DNA of 37,430 bases from Bacteroidia bacterium (GCA_030426665.1 JAUHYD010000025.1:1-37430), one strand, 5' to 3'; numbered from the stretch's first letter, positions 16,535-26,757 are shown. Program-made: numbers and translations. The notes: generated by a model from the sequence alone, not told the origin.

Positions 16535-17277
16535 AGTCTTGAAACCGGTAATTTGACGTCGTGATAAAATAAAAACTGCCAATCTTCCCTGCGCCCTGTA
16601 TCTGCATACTTTTCGCGGAGATGCATAGCTTTCTTTCCGTCAAAATCGTACTTGGCAACGTACTTTATTTTCATCTGTTTTAGTTGTGGTGCTTCATCGC
16701 CACCGAAAAACACTTTGTCCTTACCGTCGTCAATCAAGAAGACTATGTGCTGCGGGCAGTGTCCGCCGGAATGAAAATACTTGATATACCCATCGATGAC
16801 ACCTTCCTCACCATCAATCCATTTTACCTGATTCGTGGTAAACAGCGGCTCTATCTCTTCCGGATAATAAGATGGCGTTCCTGTTGCCAAAGCAAATTCG
16901 GCCTCCGGGCGATATATATAGTAGTCTGCATTTGGAAAGGTGTTATGAACCATGCCGTTGTCGTCGGTAAAAATCAGACAGCCTGCATGGTCTTTATGCA
17001 AATGCGACAACAGGACTTTTGTTACGGCAGCAGGCTCGTAACCATGCCGCCGAATATTATCGTGAATCTGCAAAACGCCATCACTGTTATTAAACCCTAA
17101 TCCGGTATCGAGCACAATTACATCTTTATCTGTCACCACCAAAAAAGGTTGTATTTCTACCAACAAGGAACCTGTCGGACGGTCATTCAACTCATCTTTA
17201 CTTACGTCAAAGGGAACAAACTCTTTGTCATGCCCAATAGTAAATACACCTTCGGACATCGGATAGATTTCGGCCAT
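16531..17277 (-). CDS. MBL-fold metallo-hydrolase
   Basis: This 248-residue metallo-beta-lactamase-fold protein has the zinc motif LSHLHKDHAG (His92, His94, Asp96, His97), with HSGGHCPQH and FFGGDEAPQ as later metal ligands and VIVLDTGLGF before them. The layout resembles the AHL-lactonase-like subgroup of the superfamily. The substrate cannot be told from sequence. It lies 33 bases downstream of rodA on the same strand but has its own -7 element, which ends 4 bases before the ATG, so it may be made from a leaderless mRNA as well as by read-through from mrdA-rodA. Confidence 0.85.
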   Translation of the reverse strand: MAEIYPMSEGVFTIGHDKEFVPFDVSKDELNDRPTGSLLVEIQPFLVVTDKDVIVLDTGLGFNNSDGVLQIHDNIRRHGYEPAAVTKVLLSHLHKDHAGCLIFTDDNGMVHNTFPNADYYIYRPEAEFALATGTPSYYPEEIEPLFTTNQVKWIDGEEGVIDGYIKYFHSGGHCPQHIVFLIDDGKDKVFFGGDEAPQLKQMKIKYVAKYDFDGKKAMHLREKYADTGRREDWQFLFYHDVKLPVSRL

Positions 17278-17281
17278 GATG

Positions 17282-17289
17282 CAAAAGTA
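17282..17289 (-). promoter_or_regulatory. -7 element of the MBL-fold gene (leaderless arrangement)
   Basis: TACTTTTG on the minus strand is a perfect TAnnTTTG and is followed by only CATC before ATG 17277, so the expected transcription start coincides with the start codon. Confidence 0.55.
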
Positions 17290-17310
17290 AATCGAATTGA
17301 GCAGTAAAAT

Positions 17311-18639
17311 CTATCTGATAAGCATTTGTCTGTCGGCATCTAGCCGAACAAGTATAAAAATAAGCACGCTAAAAGACAAAAGCGAAGAACCTCCATAGCT
17401 GAGAAAGGGTAGGGTAATGCCTATTACCGGCGCCAACCCTATCGTCATAGATATGTTTATCGCAAAATGGAAAAACAGAATGCTGGCTACGCAATATGAA
17501 TATACACGTGTAAAAGCAGAACGCTGCCGCTCTCCTAAATAGATAATCCGCAGCATTAATAAAATGTACAACACAATTAAAACCGCACTTCCAAGAAAAC
17601 CGAATTGCTCGCCAATTGCACAGAATATAAAGTCTGTATGTTGCTCAGGAACAAATTGATTTTTTGTTGAAGTGCCCTTTAGGAAGCCTTTACCCAGCAT
17701 GCCACCGGAACCAATGGCAATTTTTGACTGTAAAACATTATACTCTGAGCTATTAATATGTTCTTTCTTATCGCCATTCGCATCAAGTGCTTTATTGTAT
17801 TCGTCAGGAACATCAACACCAATCATGGAATAAATTCGTTCTATTTGGTGCTTTTGCAATACGTGTTTGAAGGTAAATGGTACGACAAATTGAGAAAACA
17901 ACAATGCGACCATTAGCGAACCGACCAATATAATACGTGGTGCTATTTTGCGCCTCAGCGTATGCCTGATCATTATACCAATGAGAATCGCAAATGCGGT
18001 CAGCAGAATAGCCAATAGGTTACGCTCTATAAGCAATGATGTTATTACCAACGCGACTGCTGCAACGCCAATTACCAGTATAGCATTCGGCAACCCTTCT
18101 CGATACATAACCAAGAAGAAGGATATATATACCAACGCCAGACCTGTCTCTTTTTGTAAAATAATGAAGATGGCAGGTAAAACTGCTATTGCTACACCAA
18201 CAAGTCTGTCTTTGGTTCTCTTGAAGTTAGTTTCATTAAGCGATAAAAACTTAGCCAGAGCAAGCGCTGTACATATTTTTGCTACTTCTCCGGGCTGAAA
18301 CCTAAAACCTGCTATATCAAGCCACGAACGCGACCCTTTGGCACCGACACCTGCAAATATTGTAACAAATAGTGTCGCCAGACAAATCGCATAAATCAAA
18401 AAGGCAAACGATGAAAAGAACTTACTATCCGTAAGGATAATTATAAACCCGAGAAACAGGGAAACACCGAAAAATGTAAGTTGCTTTACATATCCGCGTC
18501 CCATGATAATTAGTTCCGTATCTGTAGTTCTATGCTCAACAGAATATATCGCAGCGATACCAACAATTACCAACGCAAAGTACAACAACAACAATATGCC
18601 GTCTATCCTACTGAATAACGTTTTTCTTAGCTCGGTCAT
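17311..18639 (-). CDS. rodA: Peptidoglycan glycosyltransferase RodA
   Basis: This 442-residue SEDS-family membrane protein has about ten hydrophobic segments. It carries the SEDS signatures WLDIAGFRFQPGEVAKI near residue 105-120, IAIGSGGMLGKGFLKGT in the large extracytoplasmic loop and PFLSYGGSSLLSF near the C-terminus. RodA polymerises lipid II glycan strands during elongation together with PBP2. The gene directly follows mrdA with an ATGA overlap (start 18639, mrdA stop 18636-18638), which implies translational coupling of the two partner enzymes. RodA rather than FtsW is chosen because of this partner. Confidence 0.95.
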   Translation of the reverse strand: MTELRKTLFSRIDGILLLLYFALVIVGIAAIYSVEHRTTDTELIIMGRGYVKQLTFFGVSLFLGFIIILTDSKFFSSFAFLIYAICLATLFVTIFAGVGAKGSRSWLDIAGFRFQPGEVAKICTALALAKFLSLNETNFKRTKDRLVGVAIAVLPAIFIILQKETGLALVYISFFLVMYREGLPNAILVIGVAAVALVITSLLIERNLLAILLTAFAILIGIMIRHTLRRKIAPRIILVGSLMVALLFSQFVVPFTFKHVLQKHQIERIYSMIGVDVPDEYNKALDANGDKKEHINSSEYNVLQSKIAIGSGGMLGKGFLKGTSTKNQFVPEQHTDFIFCAIGEQFGFLGSAVLIVLYILLMLRIIYLGERQRSAFTRVYSYCVASILFFHFAINISMTIGLAPVIGITLPFLSYGGSSLLSFSVLIFILVRLDADRQMLIR

Positions 18640-20672
18640 TTTGTGGCTCCTCTTTTTGCTTTTTTCAGTTTATAATCTATCCATTGTGTATAGAGTATCG
18701 AATCTTTGGCCTTATTAGTGCTGTCTCGGATGTGTTTACGTTGCATCCTCCTTTCCCAGCTTTTTCTATCTCGTACTCTGATGGCCGAATCAATTGTGGT
18801 TACATACTTGTTGATTAGATTGGCCTCCAGCATCTTCTTCTCCATCGGCTTTCGTTTTGTAGAAACGGTATCATTTAAGTACTTTTCAATCAACAGACTG
18901 GCGATTGGTCCGGCCCAGGTAGAGCCGAATCCCGCATTTTCGATAGCTACAGCTATAGCAATTTTCGGATCTTCTCTTGGTGCAAAAGCCACAAACATTG
19001 AGTGGTCTTTCATTTGGATGACCTGACCATAAACCACGGCTTTATTTTCTGCTGTTCCTGTCTTAGCACAAATCTTTACGCTATCTAATTTTACTCCCGA
19101 GGCCGTACCGTGGTCGACAACATCTTGCATGGCTGCCTGAACATCATCAAAAGTAGCACCGGGGATATTCAAAACAACATGTTTTTCATGGTAGGGCATT
19201 AACAGAGAATCGTTTTCGTCTTTCCCGATTGCTTTAACAAAGTGTGGCGTGTAATAATATCCTTTATTGGCGATTATACACATACCATTTGCCATTTGGA
19301 GAGGTGTAAGCAGCAGCTCTCCCTGACCCATACCTACAAATACCACTGTGCATGAATTCCATGAGCCGCCATACATGCGGTTGTAGCGGCTTGTGTCCGG
19401 TACCAAACCACCTCTTTCATAAGGTATATCTACACCGGTTTTACGACCAAACCCAAAGCTATTGTTATAGTCATGCCATACCTGAAGCCCATTCTTCACA
19501 CCGCCAAACTTTTTTGCGTCAATGGTCATTCTGAAAATATGACAGAAGTATGAGTTGCACGAATGAGATAGTGCATTTCTAAAACTTGAGGCGTGGCCTG
19601 CATCACTGTGTTCACAACCTATACGTCGGCTGCATGCGGTATAGCCACCTGCACAGGGGTACCCATATGAGGGCCCGATGACTCCCGCATTCAAAGCAAT
19701 CAGTCCGGTAAATGGCTTGATGGTAGACCCCGGAGGATACATAGCCTGTGTAGCCCTGTTGAAAAGCGGCCGGGTAGGCATCATGTATAATTTCGAATAA
19801 TTATGTGATCGTTCTTTGCCTCTAAGCAGATTTGGGTCGTATGTCGGGCTGCTGACCAAAGTAAGAATCCCTCCTGTTTTCGGGTCTATTGCTACCACAC
19901 TCCCGACTTTGTTAATCATCAGTCGTTCGGCATATTCCTGAAGTTCCATGTCCAGATAGAGGTCTAACTGCTTACCGGAAACTTCCTGACTGTCCAGTGC
20001 GCCGCCCTTGTACGGGTCTCTGGGACGGTTAAACTTATCTCTTTCCAGATAGTGTACTCCACGCTGACCGCGTAGCACTTCTTCATACTCAAGCTCTAAG
20101 CCGTTCAATCCGGCATAGTCGCCCTGGCGGTAAGAGGCATATCGTTGCCTTTTGAGCATACCCGGGGACACCTCTCCGATATAACCGAGTATATGGGCAG
20201 CAATAGGCCTGCGATACACGCGCATATTCCGTTCAATTAATTCGAAACCGGAAAACTTATACGCATTTTCCTGAAATCTGGCAGTCTGCTTTGCACTCAA
20301 CATCTCCATAAATGCACTCTGTCGGACAGAAAGGTTTCTCACAAGCACTCTATGTAGAATTGACTCATATTTTTCCTTTGTAATTTCCAACGACGCACAA
20401 AACTCCAATGTGTCGAAATCCTTGGAAATATTGCGAGGAGTCACCATTAAATCGTAAATCGGAGCATTGGAAAGCAGCGTTTTTCCCTTTCCGTCAATAA
20501 TTGTTCCCCTTGGGGGGTAAACCACCTTCTTATAAATGGCTATATCGTTGGCAAGAATTTTATATTTAGGTTCAAAGTTTTGAAGAAAAAATAAGCGCAG
20601 CAGCATAATTATTGCTACTCCGATAAATATAATACTTATGACATACCTCCTCGGGTTTGTCGCTATCGACAT
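18636..20672 (-). CDS. mrdA: Penicillin-binding protein 2 (elongation transpeptidase)
   Basis: This 678-residue class B PBP has one N-terminal membrane helix (about 10-30) and a pedestal domain with YPPRGTIIDGKGKTLLSN. The transpeptidase domain has the catalytic SxxK motif at Ser316-Lys319 (PPGSTIKP), SxN at 371-373 (SCN) and KTG at 537-539. It cross-links peptidoglycan during lateral growth with RodA. The C-terminal ~50 residues are very basic and charged (KSWERRMQRKHIRDSTNKAKD). mreB, mreC and mreD, which precede mrdA in many Bacteroidota, are not present; the gene upstream is the divergent bshC, 236 bases away. Confidence 0.95.
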   Translation of the reverse strand: MSIATNPRRYVISIIFIGVAIIMLLRLFFLQNFEPKYKILANDIAIYKKVVYPPRGTIIDGKGKTLLSNAPIYDLMVTPRNISKDFDTLEFCASLEITKEKYESILHRVLVRNLSVRQSAFMEMLSAKQTARFQENAYKFSGFELIERNMRVYRRPIAAHILGYIGEVSPGMLKRQRYASYRQGDYAGLNGLELEYEEVLRGQRGVHYLERDKFNRPRDPYKGGALDSQEVSGKQLDLYLDMELQEYAERLMINKVGSVVAIDPKTGGILTLVSSPTYDPNLLRGKERSHNYSKLYMMPTRPLFNRATQAMYPPGSTIKPFTGLIALNAGVIGPSYGYPCAGGYTACSRRIGCEHSDAGHASSFRNALSHSCNSYFCHIFRMTIDAKKFGGVKNGLQVWHDYNNSFGFGRKTGVDIPYERGGLVPDTSRYNRMYGGSWNSCTVVFVGMGQGELLLTPLQMANGMCIIANKGYYYTPHFVKAIGKDENDSLLMPYHEKHVVLNIPGATFDDVQAAMQDVVDHGTASGVKLDSVKICAKTGTAENKAVVYGQVIQMKDHSMFVAFAPREDPKIAIAVAIENAGFGSTWAGPIASLLIEKYLNDTVSTKRKPMEKKMLEANLINKYVTTIDSAIRVRDRKSWERRMQRKHIRDSTNKAKDSILYTQWIDYKLKKAKRGATK

Positions 20673-20702
20673 ACGCTAATATTGATAATTGTGAAGCTTC
20701 TG

Positions 20703-20710
20703 CAAACGTA
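20703..20710 (-). promoter_or_regulatory. -7 element of mrdA-rodA
   Basis: TACGTTTG on the minus strand matches TAnnTTTG and would give a leader of about 26 bases. A 6-bp inverted repeat, AGCAGT/ACTGCT (20728-20733 and 20742-20747), lies just upstream in the divergent mrdA/bshC region and could be a regulator site. Confidence 0.5.
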
Positions 20711-20908
20711 AGAAGAATTGCACACGAAGCAGTAATATTGCACTGCTGCATTTTTGCACACAATGTGAACTCAACAACGAAATTTGCATTTAAACAGGGT
20801 AGCGTTGATTCTTTATCCTACTTAATAGACCGCTTTTATAGGCCGATATACTGAAACTGCTGCATTATTAATTAGAGACGTTTAACTTAGCAGTATAAAA
20901 CTATTTAG

Positions 20909-22507
20909 TTGGCGCCTTCCTTCCATTACATATCATATAGCGAAACCGGATACTTCTCAAAACTTTCGTCAGATTATGCTGATCGACCAGATGTATTAAA
21001 GCCATTTTACCGCTTCACACCAGACGCTGCCGGCATTGGTCAAGCAATAAGCGAGCGAAAGTTCTCCCGTGAAAACAGGGAAATACTTGTTGACACGCTA
21101 ATTCAACAGTATAACCACGTAGAGAAAACAGAAAAGGTTGAGGCCAATATTCGATTATTGGCAGATGAAAACACTTTTACAGTTACAACTGCTCACCAAC
21201 CTAATCTGCTAACCGGATATTTGTATTTTATATACAAAATCTTACACGCTATAAAGCTTTCAGAGCACCTTAAACAGTCTTATAAAGATAAACGATTTGT
21301 GCCTGTGTACTATATGGGCAGCGAGGACAATGATATTGATGAGTTGGGCGTATTCAGGTTTCGGGGAGATAAGTACGTTTGGGATGGTGATGGCCAAAGC
21401 GGTGCTGTAGGCCGGATGAACACAAAAAGCCTGAAGCCAATAATTGACAACCTTTTTCGAGTTTTTGGTCCGCCGGGCAAAAACTGCGACGAGCTCAAGG
21501 AAATAATTGCGAATGCGTATAATGGAAAGAAAAACATTACACAAGCTACACAGTATATTGTAAATGAATTATTTGGATCGTATGGTTTAGTCGTATTGAA
21601 TCCCGATGACCGGGCTTTAAAGGCATCATTTACAGATGTGATGAAAGATGACTTATTGAATAATACGGCATATCCTATAGTAAAAGCTCAATCGGAATTG
21701 CTGGAAAAAGACTATAAATCACAGGCGTTCCCACGACCCGTTAACCTATTCTATCTCGATGAACAGACAAGAGAACGAATAGAAAAACATGACGAAAAAT
21801 GGGTGGTATTAAACACAGAAAAAGTGTTTACAGAACAAGAGATTGTAAGTGAGCTAAATACAGCACCGGAAAAGTTTAGCCCGAATGTTGTATTGAGAGG
21901 TCTGTTTCAGGAAACGATTTTGCCAAACGTGGCATTTATCGGTGGTGGTGCAGAAGTAGCCTATTGGATGCAATTGAAACCCGTATTCGAACGCTACAAT
22001 GTATTTTTCCCTCCGGTGTTACTGCGACAATCTGTATTGTGGATTGACGAAAAGGCAAGTAATCGACTGGAAATTGCAGGCCTGACCGTTGTTGATATAT
22101 TCAGGAAGGAGCTTGACTTACTCGATACATTTGTAAAGGATAACAGTACCGGCAACTGGCACACCAATGGCGAAGTAACGCAACTACAGGAAATTCTGCA
22201 TCAGTTGAAAGAAAAGGCAACGGCAATTGACTCAACTCTGGAAGCGTCTGCGGAAGCAACCCTTGCCAAAATAAAGCGCCAGGTGGTGTTGCTGGAAAAG
22301 AAAATGTTTAGGGCTGAGAAGCGAAAATTGAACACGGAACTTATGCGCATAGCTGCAATCAAAAAACAATTGTTCCCCAATGGTAGCTTGCAAGAGCGTC
22401 ACGACAATTTTATGGAGTACTACCTGCAATATGGAAGTGCATTTTTTGCAGCGATAAAAGAGGGGATAGTACCTGTTAACGGGAATTTTTTAGTTGTACA
22501 GGAATAA
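20909..22507 (+). CDS. bshC: Bacillithiol biosynthesis cysteine-adding enzyme BshC
   Basis: This 532-residue protein has the BshC N-terminus (HYISYSETGYFSKLSSDY), the nucleotide-binding-like block TTAHQPNLLTGYLYFIYKI (about 93-111) and FVPVYYMGSEDNDIDELG. It also has the block NVVLRGLFQETILPNVAFIGGGAEVAYWMQLK, and a long charged helical segment near 425-500 that forms the family's coiled coil. BshC adds cysteine to GlcN-malate in the last step of bacillithiol synthesis. The start must be TTG 20909: the preceding in-frame codon is TAG and conserved residues begin within eight codons. bshA and bshB are not in the window. Confidence 0.95.
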   Translation: MAPSFHYISYSETGYFSKLSSDYADRPDVLKPFYRFTPDAAGIGQAISERKFSRENREILVDTLIQQYNHVEKTEKVEANIRLLADENTFTVTTAHQPNLLTGYLYFIYKILHAIKLSEHLKQSYKDKRFVPVYYMGSEDNDIDELGVFRFRGDKYVWDGDGQSGAVGRMNTKSLKPIIDNLFRVFGPPGKNCDELKEIIANAYNGKKNITQATQYIVNELFGSYGLVVLNPDDRALKASFTDVMKDDLLNNTAYPIVKAQSELLEKDYKSQAFPRPVNLFYLDEQTRERIEKHDEKWVVLNTEKVFTEQEIVSELNTAPEKFSPNVVLRGLFQETILPNVAFIGGGAEVAYWMQLKPVFERYNVFFPPVLLRQSVLWIDEKASNRLEIAGLTVVDIFRKELDLLDTFVKDNSTGNWHTNGEVTQLQEILHQLKEKATAIDSTLEASAEATLAKIKRQVVLLEKKMFRAEKRKLNTELMRIAAIKKQLFPNGSLQERHDNFMEYYLQYGSAFFAAIKEGIVPVNGNFLVVQE

Positions 22508-22573
22508 TAATAATCAAGTTGCTGTATGCGTTATACGTACACTATCCTTATTTTTACAACCTAAGCAATCGGA

Positions 22574-24007
22574 ATGCGTTCAAAGACAACTATTATTATA
22601 CTGGCAGTTTTAGGGTGTTTTATCATGTTGATGGAGACCTCGTGCAGGAAAAGTAAAAAACAACTTACAATTGGCGGTGAACTAACGTTTTCTGATGACA
22701 CTTTAAAGTTTGACACCATTTTTACTGCCGCAGGTAGTTTCACGACGGGCTTGCTGATATACAACTCTCAAGATCAGGAAATTGTGCTCAGCTCGGTGAG
22801 GATGCTTAACCCTTCTTCTTATTTCCACTTGAACGTAGACGGGTTTCAGGGTAATAACATTCCCGACTTGCGAATTGCTCCGCGTGACAGCATATATGTA
22901 TTTGCAACTGTGACTATTGACCCTAACGATGAAAGAACACCCTTTATCGTAACCGACTCGCTGGTGGCAACACTTAATGGGAAAGAGTTTTATGTTCCAT
23001 TTACTGCTTATGGGCAAAATGCACGTTACATTCAAGACAGTGCCATAACTGTGAATTCTGTTTGGGACACGCTGTTACCCTATGTTATCATTAATAGTGT
23101 AGGTGTGGCACGAGGTGTTACACTTACTCTAAATCCGGGTTGCAGGATATACATGCACCAAAACTCAGGTTTTGTTGTATTTGGTACGCTTATATCGAAC
23201 GGAACTGCTAAGGATAGTGTGATATTTCAGGGTGACAGACTTGACAGGCGGTATTTTGGCTATGAAGGGTATCCGGGAGAGTGGGGTGGTATTTACTTCT
23301 ATTCATATAGTAGTGGAAGCAGGCTTAAGTACACCAGAGTAGAAAATGGTGGAAATGCCGCATTAGGGAACCCTGCTGCCATATGGGTGGATATAGACTC
23401 TAACGCTTTGGGCAGTCCACCGCAACTAACAATGGAGAACTGCATTGTAAAAAACTCAATTGGCGCAGGTATTTACGCACGAAAGGCGTCTGTGTCAGCT
23501 ACAAATTGCCTTATACATACTACAGGTGGTTATGCTTTAGCAGTTATACAAGGCGGGCGAGACACCTTTACCAACTGTACTTTTGCGAACTATGGAGGTA
23601 CAGCATTATCGCATAGTAATCAGGGTACGGTTGCCATTCTGAATTACTTTAAACCTGACCAAAACACCATTTACTTTGGCGACCTGTATGCAGCGATGCG
23701 TAATTGCATTGTCTATGGCTCGCTGGATAGCGAAATAGTCTGTAGTGCCGTGCCCGATGTAGCGGCCAACCTCGAACTAAACCATTGCCTGTTGCGAATG
23801 GGTGAAGTAAGAGAAGACTTTATCTCATTTACCGATTGTATCTTCAACGAAGACCCACTTTTTAAAGACAAGAGTATGGGCGACTTCCGATTGAGCGAGG
23901 GCTCTCCTGCCATCGGCAAAGGTAATCCCGCCTTTGTTCCTGCTTTCGATATTACGGGAAATAGCAGAGGAGGGAGTGTTGATATTGGGTGCTATAAGTA
24001 TGAGTAA
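22574..24007 (+). CDS. Right-handed beta-helix lipoprotein
   Basis: This 477-residue protein has a lipoprotein-type signal (MRSKTTIIILAVLGCFIMLMETSC, Cys24 followed by RKSKK). After an immunoglobulin-like N-terminal part (about 30-150), residues about 180-440 show the spaced short strands and Asn/Cys-rich turns of a parallel beta-helix (MENCIVKNSIGAGIYARKASVSATNCLIHTT...FTNCTFANYGG). It ends with DIGCYKYE, the usual end of 'choice-of-anchor Q' beta-helix proteins. Surface polysaccharide binding or structural functions are known for the fold; the ligand is unknown here. It lies 66 bases after bshC and could be co-transcribed with it. Confidence 0.75.
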   Translation: MRSKTTIIILAVLGCFIMLMETSCRKSKKQLTIGGELTFSDDTLKFDTIFTAAGSFTTGLLIYNSQDQEIVLSSVRMLNPSSYFHLNVDGFQGNNIPDLRIAPRDSIYVFATVTIDPNDERTPFIVTDSLVATLNGKEFYVPFTAYGQNARYIQDSAITVNSVWDTLLPYVIINSVGVARGVTLTLNPGCRIYMHQNSGFVVFGTLISNGTAKDSVIFQGDRLDRRYFGYEGYPGEWGGIYFYSYSSGSRLKYTRVENGGNAALGNPAAIWVDIDSNALGSPPQLTMENCIVKNSIGAGIYARKASVSATNCLIHTTGGYALAVIQGGRDTFTNCTFANYGGTALSHSNQGTVAILNYFKPDQNTIYFGDLYAAMRNCIVYGSLDSEIVCSAVPDVAANLELNHCLLRMGEVREDFISFTDCIFNEDPLFKDKSMGDFRLSEGSPAIGKGNPAFVPAFDITGNSRGGSVDIGCYKYE

Positions 24008-24209
24008 GTCCGTTTGGTGGTCAATTCTCATTGTTTTACGTCGCATTATTCTTGTATTTCTGTTTCCGGCATCATCTTTGCCTTTGTGATAATCATATTC
24101 CCGGTTCATTGCATGCGGTAAAAGCATGAATATCACATAATTATTAATTAATACCCAACCTTTATATATTATCTGTTGTCTAATAGTCTAAACCTAAAAA
24201 AACAACCTT

Positions 24210-26735
24210 ATGAAAAATGTCCGAATTTTGATGGCTGTTGTCATCGCCCTCATTTCAACACAAGCCCACGCCCAATGGCACGTTAGTACAGGAACCAGCA
24301 AGTATGTTGTCTTAGAAGAATCAACCGGTACATGGTGCGGATGGAACCCTGACTCTCATCAGGAGATCATGCAATCCATTATCCCTAGTATTCCAAATGC
24401 AATTGTGATGTCGTGGCACAATGGATCAACTGACCCGATGACAATTACCGGAGATCCATTTTGTTCAGGTTCCGGATATATTACCGCGTACCCGCAAGGT
24501 GTTATTGACCGCGCAACAATTGGTGGGACTATTGCACAAAACAGGCCATGGGCAACATTGGTGGGAGCGCGAACGTCGTTGACGCCAAACTTCATGGTAG
24601 AAATGAACAGTTCTTATAATCCGTCGTCAAGAGAACTTAGTGTGACCGTTACCGGAACTGCATTAGCAACGTTAACCGGCAACTGGAACCTCAATGTTTT
24701 TGTGCTGGAGGATAGCATATCCAGTTCCTCAAGCCCTCAAAGTAGTTTCCTTAATACAACGGCAACCGCCTGTAACGGCATGTCATGTTGGTTTACCGGT
24801 TTGGGGACCCCTTTACCTGCTGCCAATTATTCGCACATGAATGTTGTTCGTAGTATTCTGGGAAGTGGCGGCAGCATTTGGGGAGATGCCGCATTTGTCA
24901 ACCCAACCTCAGGTACGGTTTCAAGTCACACATACACATATACATTACCTTCTACCTTTAACGCTAACAATGTATTTGTGGTAGGAGTTGTTCAGAAGTA
25001 TGGTGCAACAATATCAGACAGGGTAATTGAAAATGCGATATCTTCCAAAACAAGGTTTATGCCCATTAGTGGCACAAGTGTAGCTGCTGACAGTTTTACC
25101 GTATATCCGGCATCGAATTGCGCAGGAATGAGCTATACAATAAATACAAATTCCTATTATGCAGGCATGACAGTGACTACGGAATTTGGCGATGGCACCT
25201 CTGCATCGACGGCCGTAACCGGTGGCGGATCTACCGGGGGATACGCAACCCTTAGTCATGGCTACACAACTCCCGGAACATATACTATCAAGCACGTTTT
25301 ATATAACGGCAGCACAGTAGTTGATAGCGTGATATATTCTTTTGACTATCGCATGTGTAACAATATTGGAGCGAGGGCCTATTTTGATGGGAACGGAACT
25401 TGTGCATATGAAGCGGGAACAGCTGACAGGCTTATTAGTCTTCCGTCCACTTATGAAATTGATTCAAACGGTGTACCCATTGACACAGTTACTTGCACCA
25501 GTGGTTTTAACTATGTTGCTTATGGTGTTCCCGGTGATGTGTACACAATCAGGTTGATTTCTGCCCCGACCGGATATGTTATAGCGTGTCCTTCGACCGG
25601 AGTTGTTACAAATACACTAGGGAGTTCATCTACAGTAATTCCAATTAATGACATAGGGTTTCACTGCCCCACATCTGTAACCGGCCACGAGCTTCAGGTA
25701 TATAGTGCAACAAGGGCATATACAAACAGGTCAATTGCAAATATATCTGTAGTAAATGCTTATTGCACGCCAACAGCAGCCACTTTAACGATGCACTTCA
25801 GCCCCAAATACATTTTCTCTTATGCGAGTCCTGCACCTACATCTGTATCAGGAACTGAAGTGACATGGAACCTCGGTTCGCTATCTTCGGCAGACCCAAC
25901 AACAAATTTACTTGTACACCTTTTCCATGCTCCTATAGGATTTTTGCCAACCGGAGATACTGTGCATACGCAATATATTGTCTCACCCATTGTTGGCGAT
26001 GGTGACACAAGTAACAATGAAAGCTACGAAGTAGATACGGCCATCGGCTCTTATGACCCTAATTTCGTGGAAGTTTATCCGGGTAGTTGTATGCCGTTGG
26101 GAGCCACGCATCTTGAGTACACAATTGGGTTTGAGAATATGGGTGGAGACACGGCACACAATATTTATGTATTGGATACAATTGACAACAACCTCGATTT
26201 TGCTTCATTAAAGCCTGTTTTCTCTTCTCATGACATGAATATATTTAAATATACATCTGGCGGATACAATATCGTTAAGTTTGACTTCCCCAAAATAATG
26301 CTACCTGACAGTTCGCATCACGACTATTGCCATGGAATGCTTAAGTACACTATCAATACACAAAATATCACAGGCTACGGTACAGACGTTCCCGCCAGGG
26401 CTGGAATATACTTTGATGCAAATCCGGTAGTAATGACGAACACGGCAACAAATAAAACCTGCTTCCCGGCACTTATAGATGAAGTCGCAAGAAATTCTAA
26501 GATTACTGTCTTTCCTAATCCGGCAACCGACCAATTGACAGTGAAAGCAGAAGATTTCATGTCTTATAGTGAAGTAACCATCAATAACATGATAGGTCAG
26601 CAAGTGATACAAGCGGAAGTTTCCGGAAAGCAAACCAATATCAGCATAAGCGGACTGCCAGCCGGCATATACTATGTAGTTATGAAAAACAACGACGATC
26701 AGATGTCAACGACAGTTAAGTTCTCTAAACTGTAG
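24210..26735 (+). CDS. T9SS-secreted Omp28-like/PKD multidomain protein
   Basis: This 841-residue protein has a signal peptide cleaved after AHA21. Residues about 30-285 resemble the Omp28-related thioredoxin-like domain (VVLEESTGTWCGWNP...), but the usual CxxC is CGWN: the second cysteine is Asn46. A PKD domain follows (about 305-385, TTEFGDGT...YTTPGTYTIKHVLYNG). Next is a DUF7619-like region (about 590-765, SYDPNFVEVYPG...LEYTIGFENMGGDTAHNIYVLDTI). The type A Por/T9SS sorting domain comes last (about 770-841, ITVFPNPATDQL...SGLPAGIYYVVM). It is thus exported by Sec and the type IX system, then attached or released at the cell surface. Ligand and function are unknown. Confidence 0.85.
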   Translation: MKNVRILMAVVIALISTQAHAQWHVSTGTSKYVVLEESTGTWCGWNPDSHQEIMQSIIPSIPNAIVMSWHNGSTDPMTITGDPFCSGSGYITAYPQGVIDRATIGGTIAQNRPWATLVGARTSLTPNFMVEMNSSYNPSSRELSVTVTGTALATLTGNWNLNVFVLEDSISSSSSPQSSFLNTTATACNGMSCWFTGLGTPLPAANYSHMNVVRSILGSGGSIWGDAAFVNPTSGTVSSHTYTYTLPSTFNANNVFVVGVVQKYGATISDRVIENAISSKTRFMPISGTSVAADSFTVYPASNCAGMSYTINTNSYYAGMTVTTEFGDGTSASTAVTGGGSTGGYATLSHGYTTPGTYTIKHVLYNGSTVVDSVIYSFDYRMCNNIGARAYFDGNGTCAYEAGTADRLISLPSTYEIDSNGVPIDTVTCTSGFNYVAYGVPGDVYTIRLISAPTGYVIACPSTGVVTNTLGSSSTVIPINDIGFHCPTSVTGHELQVYSATRAYTNRSIANISVVNAYCTPTAATLTMHFSPKYIFSYASPAPTSVSGTEVTWNLGSLSSADPTTNLLVHLFHAPIGFLPTGDTVHTQYIVSPIVGDGDTSNNESYEVDTAIGSYDPNFVEVYPGSCMPLGATHLEYTIGFENMGGDTAHNIYVLDTIDNNLDFASLKPVFSSHDMNIFKYTSGGYNIVKFDFPKIMLPDSSHHDYCHGMLKYTINTQNITGYGTDVPARAGIYFDANPVVMTNTATNKTCFPALIDEVARNSKITVFPNPATDQLTVKAEDFMSYSEVTINNMIGQQVIQAEVSGKQTNISISGLPAGIYYVVMKNNDDQMSTTVKFSKL

Positions 26736-26757
26736 GGTATTGGCGTGAATGGCTTTG

